Origin: an uncultured Armatimonadota bacterium | GTDB taxonomy: Bacteria > Armatimonadota > Fimbriimonadia > Fimbriimonadales > Fimbriimonadaceae | Length of the DNA stretch: 64,000 nucleotides | Assembly: GCA_903904815.1 (NCBI GenBank) | Contig: CAIVDU010000064.1 | Span: 90,120-154,119, forward strand | Direction of reading: 5' to 3' | Part shown: positions 43,330 through 51,707 of the stretch, one piece after another | Layout of the letters: each line of letters opens with the position of its first letter | Numbering within the stretch: the stretch's first letter is position 1 | Position numbers and translations under genes: made by a program | Notes under the pieces: model-generated | What the model was told of the DNA's origin: nothing | Seen by the model: only the letters and a program-made list of their open reading frames with translations | The model's database searches: none

Positions 43330-43353
43330 GTCGGCAGAAGTCTTGCTGCCGAC
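43330..43353 (+). terminator. Hairpin after the ATL gene
   Basis: Perfect 8-bp stem (GTCGGCAG/CTGCCGAC) with an eight-base loop, two bases after the stop. No U-run follows, so it may be a weak terminator or a 3'-end protecting hairpin. Confidence 0.4.
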
Positions 43354-43363
43354 AAGCAGAAAA

Positions 43364-43389
43364 CCCTGGCACGACGAATCATGCCAGGG
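43364..43389 (-). terminator. Intrinsic terminator of sepF
   Basis: 8-bp stem (CCCTGGCA/TGCCAGGG) with a ten-base loop, followed on minus by TTTT. It lies 27 bases after the sepF stop. Confidence 0.75.
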
Positions 43390-43415
43390 TCCGGATTTAA
43401 GAGAGACTGCCGAGA

Positions 43416-43829
43416 TCAGTTCCGAATAGAGTTCATTCGGGGAGTGGCAGGCGCTACTTCGACATACGCGTTGGAAGGAACGATCAGATAGATGTTCTCT
43501 CCGATCTCCTCCCAAGTGCCTTCTTGCGAGAAGTTGACTCCGCACATAAAGTCCACGATCTTTTGTCGAGTAGCTGGCTCTGTGGCGCACAGGTTCAGAA
43601 TCTGCTGCTCGCCGCGCTTTAAGCCGTTCGCCGCCGCCATCGCGTCATCAAACGACACAATCTGTCTGCGGACGGTAACCGTGTACCGGTAGCTTGCGCG
43701 AAGCTGAAGTCCAGGATGAACCTTCTCACTCACCGCCGGCTCCGTATCATCGAGCTCTTCGGTGCGCGAAAAAATGTTCTTGATCTTGCTAATAATTCCA
43801 GGTTCGTCCTGGATAACCATCTCTTCCAT
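43416..43829 (-). CDS. sepF: Cell division protein SepF
   Basis: 137 residues from ATG 43829. A short N-terminal amphipathic helix ('GIISKIKNIFSR') fits membrane binding. A linker leads to the SepF/DUF552 domain: 'IVSFDDAMAAANGLKRGEQQILNL', then 'QKIVDFMCGVNF', 'IGENIYLIVPSNAYVEV'. SepF polymerises and anchors FtsZ to the membrane. It follows yggS by 31 bases, the classical ylm cluster arrangement; ftsZ is not in the window. Confidence 0.88.
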   Translation of the reverse strand: MEEMVIQDEPGIISKIKNIFSRTEELDDTEPAVSEKVHPGLQLRASYRYTVTVRRQIVSFDDAMAAANGLKRGEQQILNLCATEPATRQKIVDFMCGVNFSQEGTWEEIGENIYLIVPSNAYVEVAPATPRMNSIRN

Positions 43830-43860
43830 GATGTCATTCCTCTCCTGAATCCACTCAGGT

Positions 43861-44514
43861 CTATTTGTCTCGCTCTCCGAAGAGAGCAGTACCGACTCGG
43901 ATGTGGGTTGATCCTTCCTGGATCGCCACCTCAAAGTCTCCACTCATTCCCATGCTGAGCCATTCGCCACCTGCACGATCGTTGATCTGTTTCATGAGGC
44001 GGAAGTAAGGCCGCATCAATTCCGGATCCTCGACGGCAGGACCAATAGTCATCAGTCCACGAAAACGAGTTAATTCACAGTTTAGGACTTGAGAACGAAA
44101 TGCGTCAAGCAGATTTACCGGATTTCCCGATTTTTGCGGTTCATCTGCGATATTTACTTCCAGTAGGACGTCCACCGGGCGGTTTGCCTTGGCAATCTCT
44201 TTCAGTTGTGCTTCTTTGTCCAAGGTATGGATCACTGAAAAAAGGGTCGCTATCCGCTTCGCTTTGTTGGACTGGAGGTTCCCAATGAAGTGCCATTGGA
44301 CGTCCTTCGGCATCGCCAAAATCTTTGATTCTGCCTCCTGGAGTCGACTCTCGCCAAAATCCCTCAAGCCGAGCTCATAGGCTTCCCAAAGCTTCTCCAG
44401 CGGCTGGTTTTTACTTACCGAAATCAGGGTGACCGACTCTGTCTGTCGCCCTGCGCTTTCACACGCGCGTCCCATCCTTTCTCGAATTCCGGAAAGGTTC
44501 TGTTTGATCGACAC
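43861..44514 (-). CDS. YggS/PROSC-family PLP homeostasis protein
   Basis: 217 residues, one-domain alanine-racemase-type barrel without racemase activity. PLP lysine K35 is in 'LISVSKNQPLE'. Also present are 'FGESRLQEA', 'WHFIGNLQSNKAKRI', 'EVNIADEPQKSG' and 'LSMGMSGDFEVAIQEGSTHIRVGTALFG'. It controls the cellular PLP pool and amino-acid balance. Next to sepF as in the ylm cluster of many bacteria. The gene is also called ylmE. Confidence 0.93.
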   Translation of the reverse strand: MSIKQNLSGIRERMGRACESAGRQTESVTLISVSKNQPLEKLWEAYELGLRDFGESRLQEAESKILAMPKDVQWHFIGNLQSNKAKRIATLFSVIHTLDKEAQLKEIAKANRPVDVLLEVNIADEPQKSGNPVNLLDAFRSQVLNCELTRFRGLMTIGPAVEDPELMRPYFRLMKQINDRAGGEWLSMGMSGDFEVAIQEGSTHIRVGTALFGERDK

Positions 44515-44551
44515 AGGTTCTAGTTTGACAACCTGCGAGGATCAAACGACG

Positions 44552-45187
44552 TCAGAACGTACCGTAAAGTCGGTCGCCAAAATCTCCGAGACCGGGAACG
44601 ATATATTTTCGGTCGTTCAAGCATTGGTCGATCGAAGCGGCAACGATCGGCACATCTGGATGCTTAGCCTGCAAAAACTCGACCCCTTCGGGCGCCGCAA
44701 CGACGCACACCATGGTCACCGAAGTCGCTCCGTGAGCTTTGATGAGCGAAATAGCTTGAGCGGCGCTACCCCCCGTCGCCAACATGGGATCGACGCAAAG
44801 CGTATAACGTCCGACCAGGTCGGGCAGTTTGCTGTAGTAGCTGTGGGCAACGGCCGTATCGTGGTGCCGCTCGAGACCGATGTATCCCACCGCAACATCC
44901 GGAAAAAGCTCGACGACCGGTTCAAGCATGCCAAGGCCCGCTCGAAGCACGGGCACCACCGCAAGCGGTTGGTCTAGCCTTCGTCCCTGGGCAGTCCCAA
45001 CTGGAGTCTCCACTTCCGTCGCAACCGTTCGAATCCCATGGGTAGCCTGCAGAATCAGTAGGTGAGTGAGGATCTTCGCACACCGCCGAAAGGCCGCCGG
45101 ATCCGTATCCTTGTCCCGCAAACCGGTCAGCAGATGGTGAGCGAGAGGGTGATCGAGAACTTGGACGGGCATGCTTTGGTTATACAT
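44552..45187 (-). CDS. upp: Uracil phosphoribosyltransferase
   Basis: Salvage enzyme making UMP from uracil and PRPP. About 211 residues from ATG 45187 (a second ATG at 45172 is equally possible; GGAAGAG lies before the first). It has 'VLDHPLAHHLLTGLRDK', 'VPVLRAGLGMLEP', 'YIGLERHHDT', the PRPP-binding loop 'VDPMLATGGSA' and 'DFGDRLYGT' at the end. The PRPP made by prs, about 2 kb away on the other strand, is its substrate. Confidence 0.93.
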   Translation of the reverse strand: MYNQSMPVQVLDHPLAHHLLTGLRDKDTDPAAFRRCAKILTHLLILQATHGIRTVATEVETPVGTAQGRRLDQPLAVVPVLRAGLGMLEPVVELFPDVAVGYIGLERHHDTAVAHSYYSKLPDLVGRYTLCVDPMLATGGSAAQAISLIKAHGATSVTMVCVVAAPEGVEFLQAKHPDVPIVAASIDQCLNDRKYIVPGLGDFGDRLYGTF

Positions 45188-45301
45188 GACTGAACTCTTC
45201 CGGGGTGCACGCCCGGATACTCCGAGACCTGACCGGAGACCTATCCGCAACTGCGTCGATCAATCGAAATGTCACCCTTCGTTAGACCCTAGATTTAAGC
45301 G

Positions 45302-45547
45302 ATGAGAGTTGCCGCACACCTTAAAGCGGCGCGATATGATTCGGAAACTTATCTTGCAGGACACATCCTGGGGGCGTTGCTGCAGACGGGGCAGCCAATC
45401 GGTCCGCATGATCCATTCATCGCCGCAACCGCTATCGAGAACGACCGCGTGCTCTTCACCAACAATACCAACCATTACCAGCGAATCGTCGATCTAGACT
45501 TTCCGTTGGAGTTGGTGAACTGGCGAGAAGTCCAGAACTCTTTGTAA
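45302..45547 (+). pseudogene. C-terminal remnant of a VapC-type PIN-domain toxin
   Basis: 81 residues. 'GQPIGPHDPFIAATAIENDRVLFTNN' and 'FPLELVNWREV' match the C-terminal half of VapC toxins, including an aspartate of the PIN active site (D42). The N-terminal half with the first acidic residues ('DTN' and the Glu) is absent, and nothing upstream encodes it. No antitoxin is seen. It is therefore almost surely a decayed fragment; the ATG at 45302 may not be used. Confidence 0.7.
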
Positions 45548-45737
45548 CGCCAAAAACGGCAACGCGAGGCAAGACAGCCGTGTCTGCTAGTCGCATAAAC
45601 GCATGCTCCGAACTGGATTCTTTCCGTGAGTCCCGACGATTGTCCTGAACTCAGCCGTCTGCCAGTTGCCCGGCTGGCCCTGAGGATGTCAGAATAGTGG
45701 TCCCTCCCGGCCATCCTAGGCAGGGAATATTTGATCC

Positions 45738-47132
45738 ATGTCCAAGCTGCCCGTTGCCGGAATCATCCTTGCCGCAGGGAAAGGCACCCGGATGAAGTCC
45801 GACCTTCCAAAGGGCTTACATCGCGTTGCTGGCCTACCCATGGTCGAACTCGTGGCTCGGGCGATGAAATCAGCCGGAGTAGAGCGCCCCATCATCGTGA
45901 TCGGTCACGGCGGTGAAGCTCTTCAACAAGCCCTCGGTGACGGTTACGATTACGTTTGGCAACACGAGCAGCTCGGAACCGGACACGCCGCCAGAATGGC
46001 CGAGTCGGTCTTAGTCGACTTCGATGGTCCCGTTTTGATCGCTCCTGGCGACGCCCCGCTGCTGGATGAGCAGGTTTTTACCGCGCTGCTAGAGGCCCAT
46101 CGCGGTTCAACGGCAAGTTGCACCCTACTCACCGCTCACCTAGCCGATCCTACCGGTTACGGTCGCGTTGTACGAGATGCAGAAGGTCGCCCAGCTTCGA
46201 TCGTCGAGCAGAAAGATGCCACCCCTGAACAGTTGAGAATTCCCGAAGTCAATGTCAGCCTCTACTGCTTTGATAGTCGTGAACTATTCAGACTCCTGCC
46301 GACCCTCGGCAACAATAATCGGCAGGGTGAGTACTACCTGACCGACATGGTGCAAGCAATTGCCCAGACCGGTCAAACAGTGGCCACGGTCGGCACGGAT
46401 GATCCCGGTGCGCTTGTAGGCGTAAATGATCGCTGGCAACTCGCCCAGGCGGACTCTGAAATGAGAACGCGTATCCTTCGGCGTCATGCATTGGCCGGAG
46501 TAACCCTGATCGGGTTGGAATCGATTCGGATTGGTCCAGACGTAGCACTCCAAGCCGACGTCACGATCGAGGGCCCCGCCCAACTCTTGGGCAAAACTAC
46601 CGTCGCGAGTGGATCCGTCATCGGTCCAAACTCCCGTGTCATCGACGCCTCCATAGGAGCCCGGACCGTCATTCTCATGAGCCATGTCGCCGAGGCGAAG
46701 GTAGGAGATGATGTGTGGATCGGTCCTTACGCTAACCTCCGGCCAAAGAGTGAGATCGGCAATGGCGTAAAGATCGGCAACTTCGTTGAAACCAAGAACA
46801 CGAAGTTGGGCGAGGAAACCAAGGTTTCACATCTCTCGTACGTTGGCGATGCAGTCGTCGGCGCGAACACAAACGTGGGCGCCGGAGTGATTACCGTCAA
46901 CTATGATGGGTTTGGAAAATATCCAACCACTATCGGTGAGAACGCCTTCGTGGGTTCGAATTCAACGCTGATCGCGCCCGTGACGATCGGCGATGGAGCC
47001 TTTGTGGTTGCCGGGAGTGTCATCACGGATGATGTTCCTGAAGATGGGGGCGCTTTCGGTCGAGCACGACAGGTAACGAAGCCTGGCTGGGCCGCAGAAT
47101 GGCGTCGGAGGAAGAAATCGAGCAATCCATAG
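45738..47132 (+). CDS. glmU: Bifunctional UDP-GlcNAc pyrophosphorylase / glucosamine-1-P acetyltransferase
   Basis: 464 residues. Residues about 1-230 are the uridyltransferase: 'GIILAAGKGTRMKSDLPKGLH', 'QHEQLGTGHAARMA', 'GYGRVVRD' and 'EVNVSLYCF'. After a linker, about 250-455 is the hexapeptide left-handed beta-helix with 'GPYANLRPKSEIGNGVKIGNFVE', the catalytic 'HLSYVGDA' histidine, and 'GAGVITVNYDG'. It makes UDP-GlcNAc for peptidoglycan and lipopolysaccharide. The 3' end overlaps prs by 34 bases. Confidence 0.96.
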   Translation: MSKLPVAGIILAAGKGTRMKSDLPKGLHRVAGLPMVELVARAMKSAGVERPIIVIGHGGEALQQALGDGYDYVWQHEQLGTGHAARMAESVLVDFDGPVLIAPGDAPLLDEQVFTALLEAHRGSTASCTLLTAHLADPTGYGRVVRDAEGRPASIVEQKDATPEQLRIPEVNVSLYCFDSRELFRLLPTLGNNNRQGEYYLTDMVQAIAQTGQTVATVGTDDPGALVGVNDRWQLAQADSEMRTRILRRHALAGVTLIGLESIRIGPDVALQADVTIEGPAQLLGKTTVASGSVIGPNSRVIDASIGARTVILMSHVAEAKVGDDVWIGPYANLRPKSEIGNGVKIGNFVETKNTKLGEETKVSHLSYVGDAVVGANTNVGAGVITVNYDGFGKYPTTIGENAFVGSNSTLIAPVTIGDGAFVVAGSVITDDVPEDGGAFGRARQVTKPGWAAEWRRRKKSSNP

Positions 47133-48097
47133 ATCAACAATCTCTCTCGGGCATGAAGCTCTTTGCCGGCAATGCGAACCCAGAACTCGCGATTAAAGTT
47201 GCCGAACAGTTGGGCTTGGAACTAGGACGCCTGACGTCCACGAAGTTCGCAGACGGAGAGATCCGGATCATGGTTGAAGAGTCTGCCCGCGGCAACGACG
47301 TCTTCATCATTCAGCCGACTTGCTACCCAACAAACGACAACTTGATGGAACTGTTCATCATGTTGGACGCGTTTCGCCGGGCGTCAGCACGCCGGATCAC
47401 CGTGGTGATGCCGTACTACGGATATGCCCGTCAGGACAAGAAAATCAAGCCGAGAGAGCCAATTACGGCCCGGCTCGTCGCTGACATCATTCAAAACTGC
47501 GGAGCGAGTCGCGTGGTCGCCCTCGACCTCCACGCCGAGCAGATTCAAGGATTCTTTAATATCCCGGTCGACCATCTTTACGGCGGACCCATTCTGGGAG
47601 ACTACTTTGTCGACCATGGCTTCCGAGAAGATCCAAACGTAGTAGTCGTGAGCCCCGACGTCGCCGGAGTGACCCGAGCAAAGAGCCTTGCCGATCGCCT
47701 CAACTGCAATTTCGTTGTGATCGCCAAACGACGTCCCGCTCCCAATCAAGTCGAAGTCGTGGAAATCGTTGGAGACTTTGTTGGAAAGCGCTGCGTGATG
47801 ATCGACGATATGATCGACACGGGAGGATCCATCGTGGTGGGCGCCCAGGCGCTCATGGATCGAGGCGCCAGCGAAGTGATCGCTTGCTGTACCCACTCCG
47901 TGTTCAGCAAAGACGCCTCTGAGCGACTCCAAAACTCCTGCCTTTCACAGGTCATCTCCCTCGACACTATCCCGGTTGGGCCAGAAAAGGTGTTCGAAAA
48001 GTTGACCATCCTTCCATCTGCGCCGCTGATCGCCGCTGCCATTCGGAGAATCCACTTGAACGAGTCGGTAAGCGAACTGTTCCAAGACTGGCGCTAG
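47099..48097 (+). CDS. prs: Ribose-phosphate pyrophosphokinase
   Basis: Makes PRPP from ribose-5-P and ATP for nucleotide, histidine and tryptophan synthesis. 332 residues. It has 'MKLFAGNANPELA', the flexible-loop 'YYGYARQDKK', 'DLHAEQIQGFF' and the PRPP-binding 'CVMIDDMIDTGGSI'. The ATG at 47099 adds 18 residues relative to the usual start; ATG 47153 gives the common N-terminus. The glmU-prs pairing is frequent in bacteria. Confidence 0.95.
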   Translation: MASEEEIEQSIDQQSLSGMKLFAGNANPELAIKVAEQLGLELGRLTSTKFADGEIRIMVEESARGNDVFIIQPTCYPTNDNLMELFIMLDAFRRASARRITVVMPYYGYARQDKKIKPREPITARLVADIIQNCGASRVVALDLHAEQIQGFFNIPVDHLYGGPILGDYFVDHGFREDPNVVVVSPDVAGVTRAKSLADRLNCNFVVIAKRRPAPNQVEVVEIVGDFVGKRCVMIDDMIDTGGSIVVGAQALMDRGASEVIACCTHSVFSKDASERLQNSCLSQVISLDTIPVGPEKVFEKLTILPSAPLIAAAIRRIHLNESVSELFQDWR

Positions 48098-48133
48098 AGT
48101 CGGAAGTTGGGCTAAGGTGCTTCGGCAGACGCA

Positions 48134-48712
48134 ATGTCTCTTGGTCGCATGAACCCCCAACCTCACGATTCCGTAAGCGATAAAAAAGACGACGGCGAAT
48201 CACTTGTCTGGTTCGTCCGTCTTACTGAAGGTCACCCGGAGAGGATCGTCGTCATCGCGCTTTGCGCTTTGATGGTGGGAGCCGTAGGCTTCTTTGTGTT
48301 TCATCAACCTGTCCTCGCCGTGTTGGGGTTCTGCGCGATAGTGGGTTCGACCGGTGAGTTCTGGCTAGGAATTCATTACGCCCTTGACTCGAAAGGGGTG
48401 TCCGCTAGGTGTGGGTTCAGCCTCACGAGCATGGAGTGGGATCAGGTCAAAAGAGTCACGATTTCTGGAAATCTGATCAGAGTGTCTCCGCTTGCGGAGA
48501 TGACGAGTCTCGAACCCTTTCGAGGGGTTCTGCTTCGAACTCTTCCCGAAGAGAGGGACCATGTGTTAGAGTTCGTGCGCACGAAGTGCAAAGAAGATGT
48601 TCGAATATTGGGAGGAGGAACCTCCGGAAGCGGAAGTGGAAGCGTTAATCGTGAAAGCGGCGAACGAAATCAGGCGGCGTCGCATGGAGACGCCGGCGAT
48701 CCTCGCGATTGA
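48134..48712 (+). CDS. Membrane operon gene 1: two-helix membrane protein
   Basis: 192 residues. Two membrane helices (about 37-55 'RIVVIALCALMVGAVGFFVF', and 58-78) are followed by a cytoplasmic PH-like domain: 'DSKGVSARCGFSLTSMEWDQVKRVTISGNLIRVSPL' and 'LRTLPEERDHVLEFVRTKC'. The C-terminal tail is low-complexity Gly/Ser, polar. The 3' end overlaps the next gene by 116 bases in another frame. No family is recognised. First gene of the six-gene operon; it is 36 bases after prs, so it may share the prs transcript. Confidence 0.78.
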   Translation: MSLGRMNPQPHDSVSDKKDDGESLVWFVRLTEGHPERIVVIALCALMVGAVGFFVFHQPVLAVLGFCAIVGSTGEFWLGIHYALDSKGVSARCGFSLTSMEWDQVKRVTISGNLIRVSPLAEMTSLEPFRGVLLRTLPEERDHVLEFVRTKCKEDVRILGGGTSGSGSGSVNRESGERNQAASHGDAGDPRD

Positions 48713-48902
48713 AATGCACAAACCCCTGGCCAATATTGGCGCTCACGCAATGCTCGCGTTTGCACCTTTCCTTGTCCCTTTCTTCGGAGTCGATAACGTT
48801 GGCGCGTATTCAGCCATTTTTCGGGAGCGAAAGAATTTGGATCGTTTACTAGACAAGCTCGCCGAGCCGGCAGAAGTCAGCTTAGGAGCTAAGGAAGCCT
48901 GA
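48597..48902 (+). CDS. Membrane operon gene 2: small protein of 101 aa
   Basis: Acidic N-terminus ('EYWEEEPPEAEVEALIVKAANEIRRRR'), one hydrophobic hairpin ('ANIGAHAMLAFAPFLVPFFGV', about 45-66) and an amphipathic C-terminal helix. AAAGAAG precedes the ATG, and the frame is maintained through the overlap with gene 1. The stop overlaps the next gene start as TGATG. No family recognised. The long 116-base overlap is unusual for bacteria. Confidence 0.7.
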   Translation: MFEYWEEEPPEAEVEALIVKAANEIRRRRMETPAILAIEMHKPLANIGAHAMLAFAPFLVPFFGVDNVGAYSAIFRERKNLDRLLDKLAEPAEVSLGAKEA

Positions 48903-49840
48903 TGGGAGATCAATACCGAGACACGGGTTGGTTTGGGGTGCTGTTCACCACGTTCATCGTGTTTAGCATCCTCTACAACATCGCTCGCGCCAGACGCGGC
49001 AAATCGCTGTTCATTCGCCGCATTGCTGGCTTGAACGCCATCGATGAAGCAGTAGGACGAGCCACTGAAATGGGCAAGCCGGTGGTGATGGTTCCGGGCC
49101 TCAGCGATACCACTGTGAATGCGAAGAGCATGCAGGCGATCAATATCTTTGCCTATGTGGCAAGAGTGGCCGCCAGGTTCGCGACGCCGATTCTCGTCTG
49201 CTGTTACAACTCGGGAATCTATGCCGTCTCCCAAGAAATCATTCGGGATGTCTATCAAGAGGAAGGGCTCGCTGACCGCTACGACGTCGACTCGGTTCGA
49301 TTCATCAGCGACCGACAGTTCGCGTTTGCTGCTGGTGTTTCCGGACTGATTCTCCGCGAGCGCGCTGCCGCCGCATTCTTCATGGGTGAGTTCTACGCGG
49401 AGTCCTTGATTCTTGCCGAGAGCGCGAACACGGTTGGCGCAATCCAAGTCGCGAGTTCCACGGAAATCACCCAGACACCTTTCTTCATCGCCGCCTGCGA
49501 TTACGTCCTCATTGGGGACGAGTTTTACGCGGCCAGTGCTTACCTGACTCGACAGCCAGTGCTCGTTGGAAGCCTTATCGGACAAGACTGGGGCAAGCTG
49601 ACGATCGCGCTTACCGTCCTCCTCGGCGTCATTGGCGGCACCTATGCCATCCACACGCAGACGGATACCTCCTGGGATGACAAAAACGAATTGGTTATTG
49701 GACTCCCCCATCGGGCCAAACCTGCCGATGGCCTTTTGCAGAGACTCCTTATCCCTAAACCCGAGGCGGACGTTAAAGTTGAGCGCCCCCAGTATTCTCC
49801 GGATGAAATTCCCAAGCCGGACAAGGGAGGAGGATCTTAG
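48902..49840 (+). CDS. Membrane operon gene 3: DUF6754-like membrane protein
   Basis: 312 residues. An N-terminal helix ('VLFTTFIVFSILYNIARA') is followed by a soluble alpha/beta domain: 'PVVMVPGLSDTTVNAKSMQAINIFAYVARVAAR', 'FFMGEFYAESLILAESANTVGAIQVASS', then 'FFIAACDYVLIGDEFYAASAYL'. A C-terminal membrane helix follows ('LTIALTVLLGVIGGTYA', about 240). A tail rich in Lys, Pro and Asp ends the protein. The 'GEFYAESL..AE..N..GAIQ' run is the hallmark of DUF6754. Function unknown. Stop and next start overlap (TAGTG). Confidence 0.82.
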   Translation: MGDQYRDTGWFGVLFTTFIVFSILYNIARARRGKSLFIRRIAGLNAIDEAVGRATEMGKPVVMVPGLSDTTVNAKSMQAINIFAYVARVAARFATPILVCCYNSGIYAVSQEIIRDVYQEEGLADRYDVDSVRFISDRQFAFAAGVSGLILRERAAAAFFMGEFYAESLILAESANTVGAIQVASSTEITQTPFFIAACDYVLIGDEFYAASAYLTRQPVLVGSLIGQDWGKLTIALTVLLGVIGGTYAIHTQTDTSWDDKNELVIGLPHRAKPADGLLQRLLIPKPEADVKVERPQYSPDEIPKPDKGGGS

Positions 49841-50766
49841 TGCTTCCCATCTTCGCTGACCTCGACCCGCATACCATTTGGAATGCGCCCTCGGGCTCCA
49901 TTGAACTCGTCATCAAATGTATGGTCGCCCTCCTGCTGGGCGCTGCTTTCGTAGGAATCTGTTTCGCGATACCGTCTCAACTGAGACGGTTCATCATCTT
50001 CACCGCCACGTTTGTCAGCGGCGGCTTCTATATCCTTTTCTACTACTTCCCAGCCCCGATCGCCCGCCAGCCTTTGGACCAACCACGGAACGTGTTGGAA
50101 GGCTTCAGCTTCTGGCTCACGGACGCTCAGCCGATCATCGCCACCATCTCGAACACCATCGGGTCGTTCCTCATAGGTCTGGGCATTTACTCCCTGATGC
50201 GCGTTCACCTGCGCAAGCTGATGAAGAAGCAGAAGGACTGGGGATACAGCCTCGTGCTCTTCGTTTCCATGCTCCTCATGGTCACCTTTGGCTACTGGGA
50301 CTACTTCGACCGTTTCGGTAAAGATGGAGCGGCGATGGCCGCTGGCCCGGCCGGTGGGGCTTGGCACTTCCAGCAATACGCCAACGACATCTTGTTCGAC
50401 GGTTTCTTCCAGCAGATGGAAGCCGGTATGTTCTCGATGGTCGCGTTTTATATCCTCTCGGCCGCTTACCGAGCGTTCCGAGCAAGGTCGATTGAAGCAA
50501 CCATCCTTTTGGCCACCGCGCTGGTGGTCATGCTCAGCGTGATGGGAGCGGTCGTCTACCAGTGGGACGAGGGAATCAAAGCACTCGCTCACAACGATCC
50601 GGGCTCGTTCCTCAACAACTTCAAACTCGACGTCATCGCAGCTTGGCTCAAGGATGCGGTGCAAACCCCAAGCATTCGAGGCATCGACTTTGGCGTCGGA
50701 ATTGGGCTGCTTGCGATGGGACTGAGACTTTGGCTTAACCTGGATAAGACGGGAGGAGCGGTCTAA
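49840..50766 (+). CDS. Membrane operon gene 4: polytopic membrane protein
   Basis: 308 residues, GTG start at 49840. About seven membrane helices, e.g. 'CMVALLLGAAFVGICFA', 'FIIFTATFVSGGFYILFYYF', 'IIATISNTIGSFLIGLGIYSL', 'LVLFVSMLLMVTFGYW'. A conserved-looking loop 'DYFDRFGKDGAAMAAG' and the amphipathic stretch 'WHFQQYANDILFDGFFQQMEAGMFSMVAF' follow. No known transporter motif. Overlaps gene 5 by one base (TAATG). Confidence 0.82.
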   Translation: MLPIFADLDPHTIWNAPSGSIELVIKCMVALLLGAAFVGICFAIPSQLRRFIIFTATFVSGGFYILFYYFPAPIARQPLDQPRNVLEGFSFWLTDAQPIIATISNTIGSFLIGLGIYSLMRVHLRKLMKKQKDWGYSLVLFVSMLLMVTFGYWDYFDRFGKDGAAMAAGPAGGAWHFQQYANDILFDGFFQQMEAGMFSMVAFYILSAAYRAFRARSIEATILLATALVVMLSVMGAVVYQWDEGIKALAHNDPGSFLNNFKLDVIAAWLKDAVQTPSIRGIDFGVGIGLLAMGLRLWLNLDKTGGAV

Positions 50767-51707
50767 TGGCATCTCGATCATCAATCGCCGAACTGGGAAA
50801 CAAGCTGCAATCGCTCCCTAAGCCCGCTCTCTATCTCATCCTGTTCCTCGTGGCATCCTTGCCGCTCATCAAACCGATTCCGCTGCCGAACAGCCCCGAC
50901 CCGGCGAGCATCGATTTCTATGCGCACCTCATGGAACTGCCTGAGGGCTCCAAGATCCTGATCTGCTCCGACTGGACGAACTCCACTCGGGGCGAATCGA
51001 TGGGAGAAATGGACGCCCTCCTCCGAGTTCTCATGCGGAGAAAGATCAAGTTCGCCGTCTACAGCATCGGCGACGGTCAGGCGCCACGGGTGGCGCGAGA
51101 GACAATCGCTCGCATTAGCCGCGAGGAAGGAGGTGGACAACCCCTCTACAAGCCGTACGAGGACTACGTGGTCATTGGCTTCTTCCCGAACGGAGAGGGT
51201 CAAACCGCCGCCGTGAACACGAATGTTCGCGCCGCTTTCGCCGGAAAGACCGACATCTCGCCCACCGGCCAACGGGAAGTCGTTCAATCGCCCGTCTTTG
51301 AGGGAATTAACTCGCTTGCCGACTTCAAGTACCTCATCAACGTCACCGCTTCGAGCACGAACACCGTCATCTTGGAGCGAATCAAGAAGACGAATCTGAT
51401 GTTCGCGGTCAGCGGAGTTATGGTTCCGGAAAACACCGTGTATTACGCCTCTGGGCAGCTGAAGGGTCTCCTTGGTGGCATTAAGGGCGTGTACGACATG
51501 GAGACCTTGATGGAATACGGGGTCAATAATCCCGGTCCGCACATGGTTACCTCCGCCGCTTACGGTCAAATTCCTGGGTTCCCCGGAAAGGCCAATACTG
51601 GAAAAGGCACCGCCTACTACCCGGCGCTCCATGTTTGCTTGAGCGTCCTGATTCTCGCCGTCATCACCGGCAACGTCGGCATGTTCCTCTCAAGGAAGGG
51701 TCGCTAA
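50766..51707 (+). CDS. Membrane operon gene 5: exported protein with two membrane anchors
   Basis: 313 residues. N-terminal helix ('ALYLILFLVASLPLIKPI', about 20-37), a ~250-residue soluble alpha/beta domain, and a C-terminal helix ('VCLSVLILAVITGNVGMFL', about 288-306). The soluble part has 'ILICSDWTNSTRGESMGEMDALL', 'KFAVYSIGDGQAP', 'YVVIGFFPNGEGQTAAVN' and 'YKYLINVTAS'-like strands, giving a Rossmann-like layout. It probably faces the periplasm or exterior. No family recognised. Confidence 0.8.
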   Translation: MASRSSIAELGNKLQSLPKPALYLILFLVASLPLIKPIPLPNSPDPASIDFYAHLMELPEGSKILICSDWTNSTRGESMGEMDALLRVLMRRKIKFAVYSIGDGQAPRVARETIARISREEGGGQPLYKPYEDYVVIGFFPNGEGQTAAVNTNVRAAFAGKTDISPTGQREVVQSPVFEGINSLADFKYLINVTASSTNTVILERIKKTNLMFAVSGVMVPENTVYYASGQLKGLLGGIKGVYDMETLMEYGVNNPGPHMVTSAAYGQIPGFPGKANTGKGTAYYPALHVCLSVLILAVITGNVGMFLSRKGR

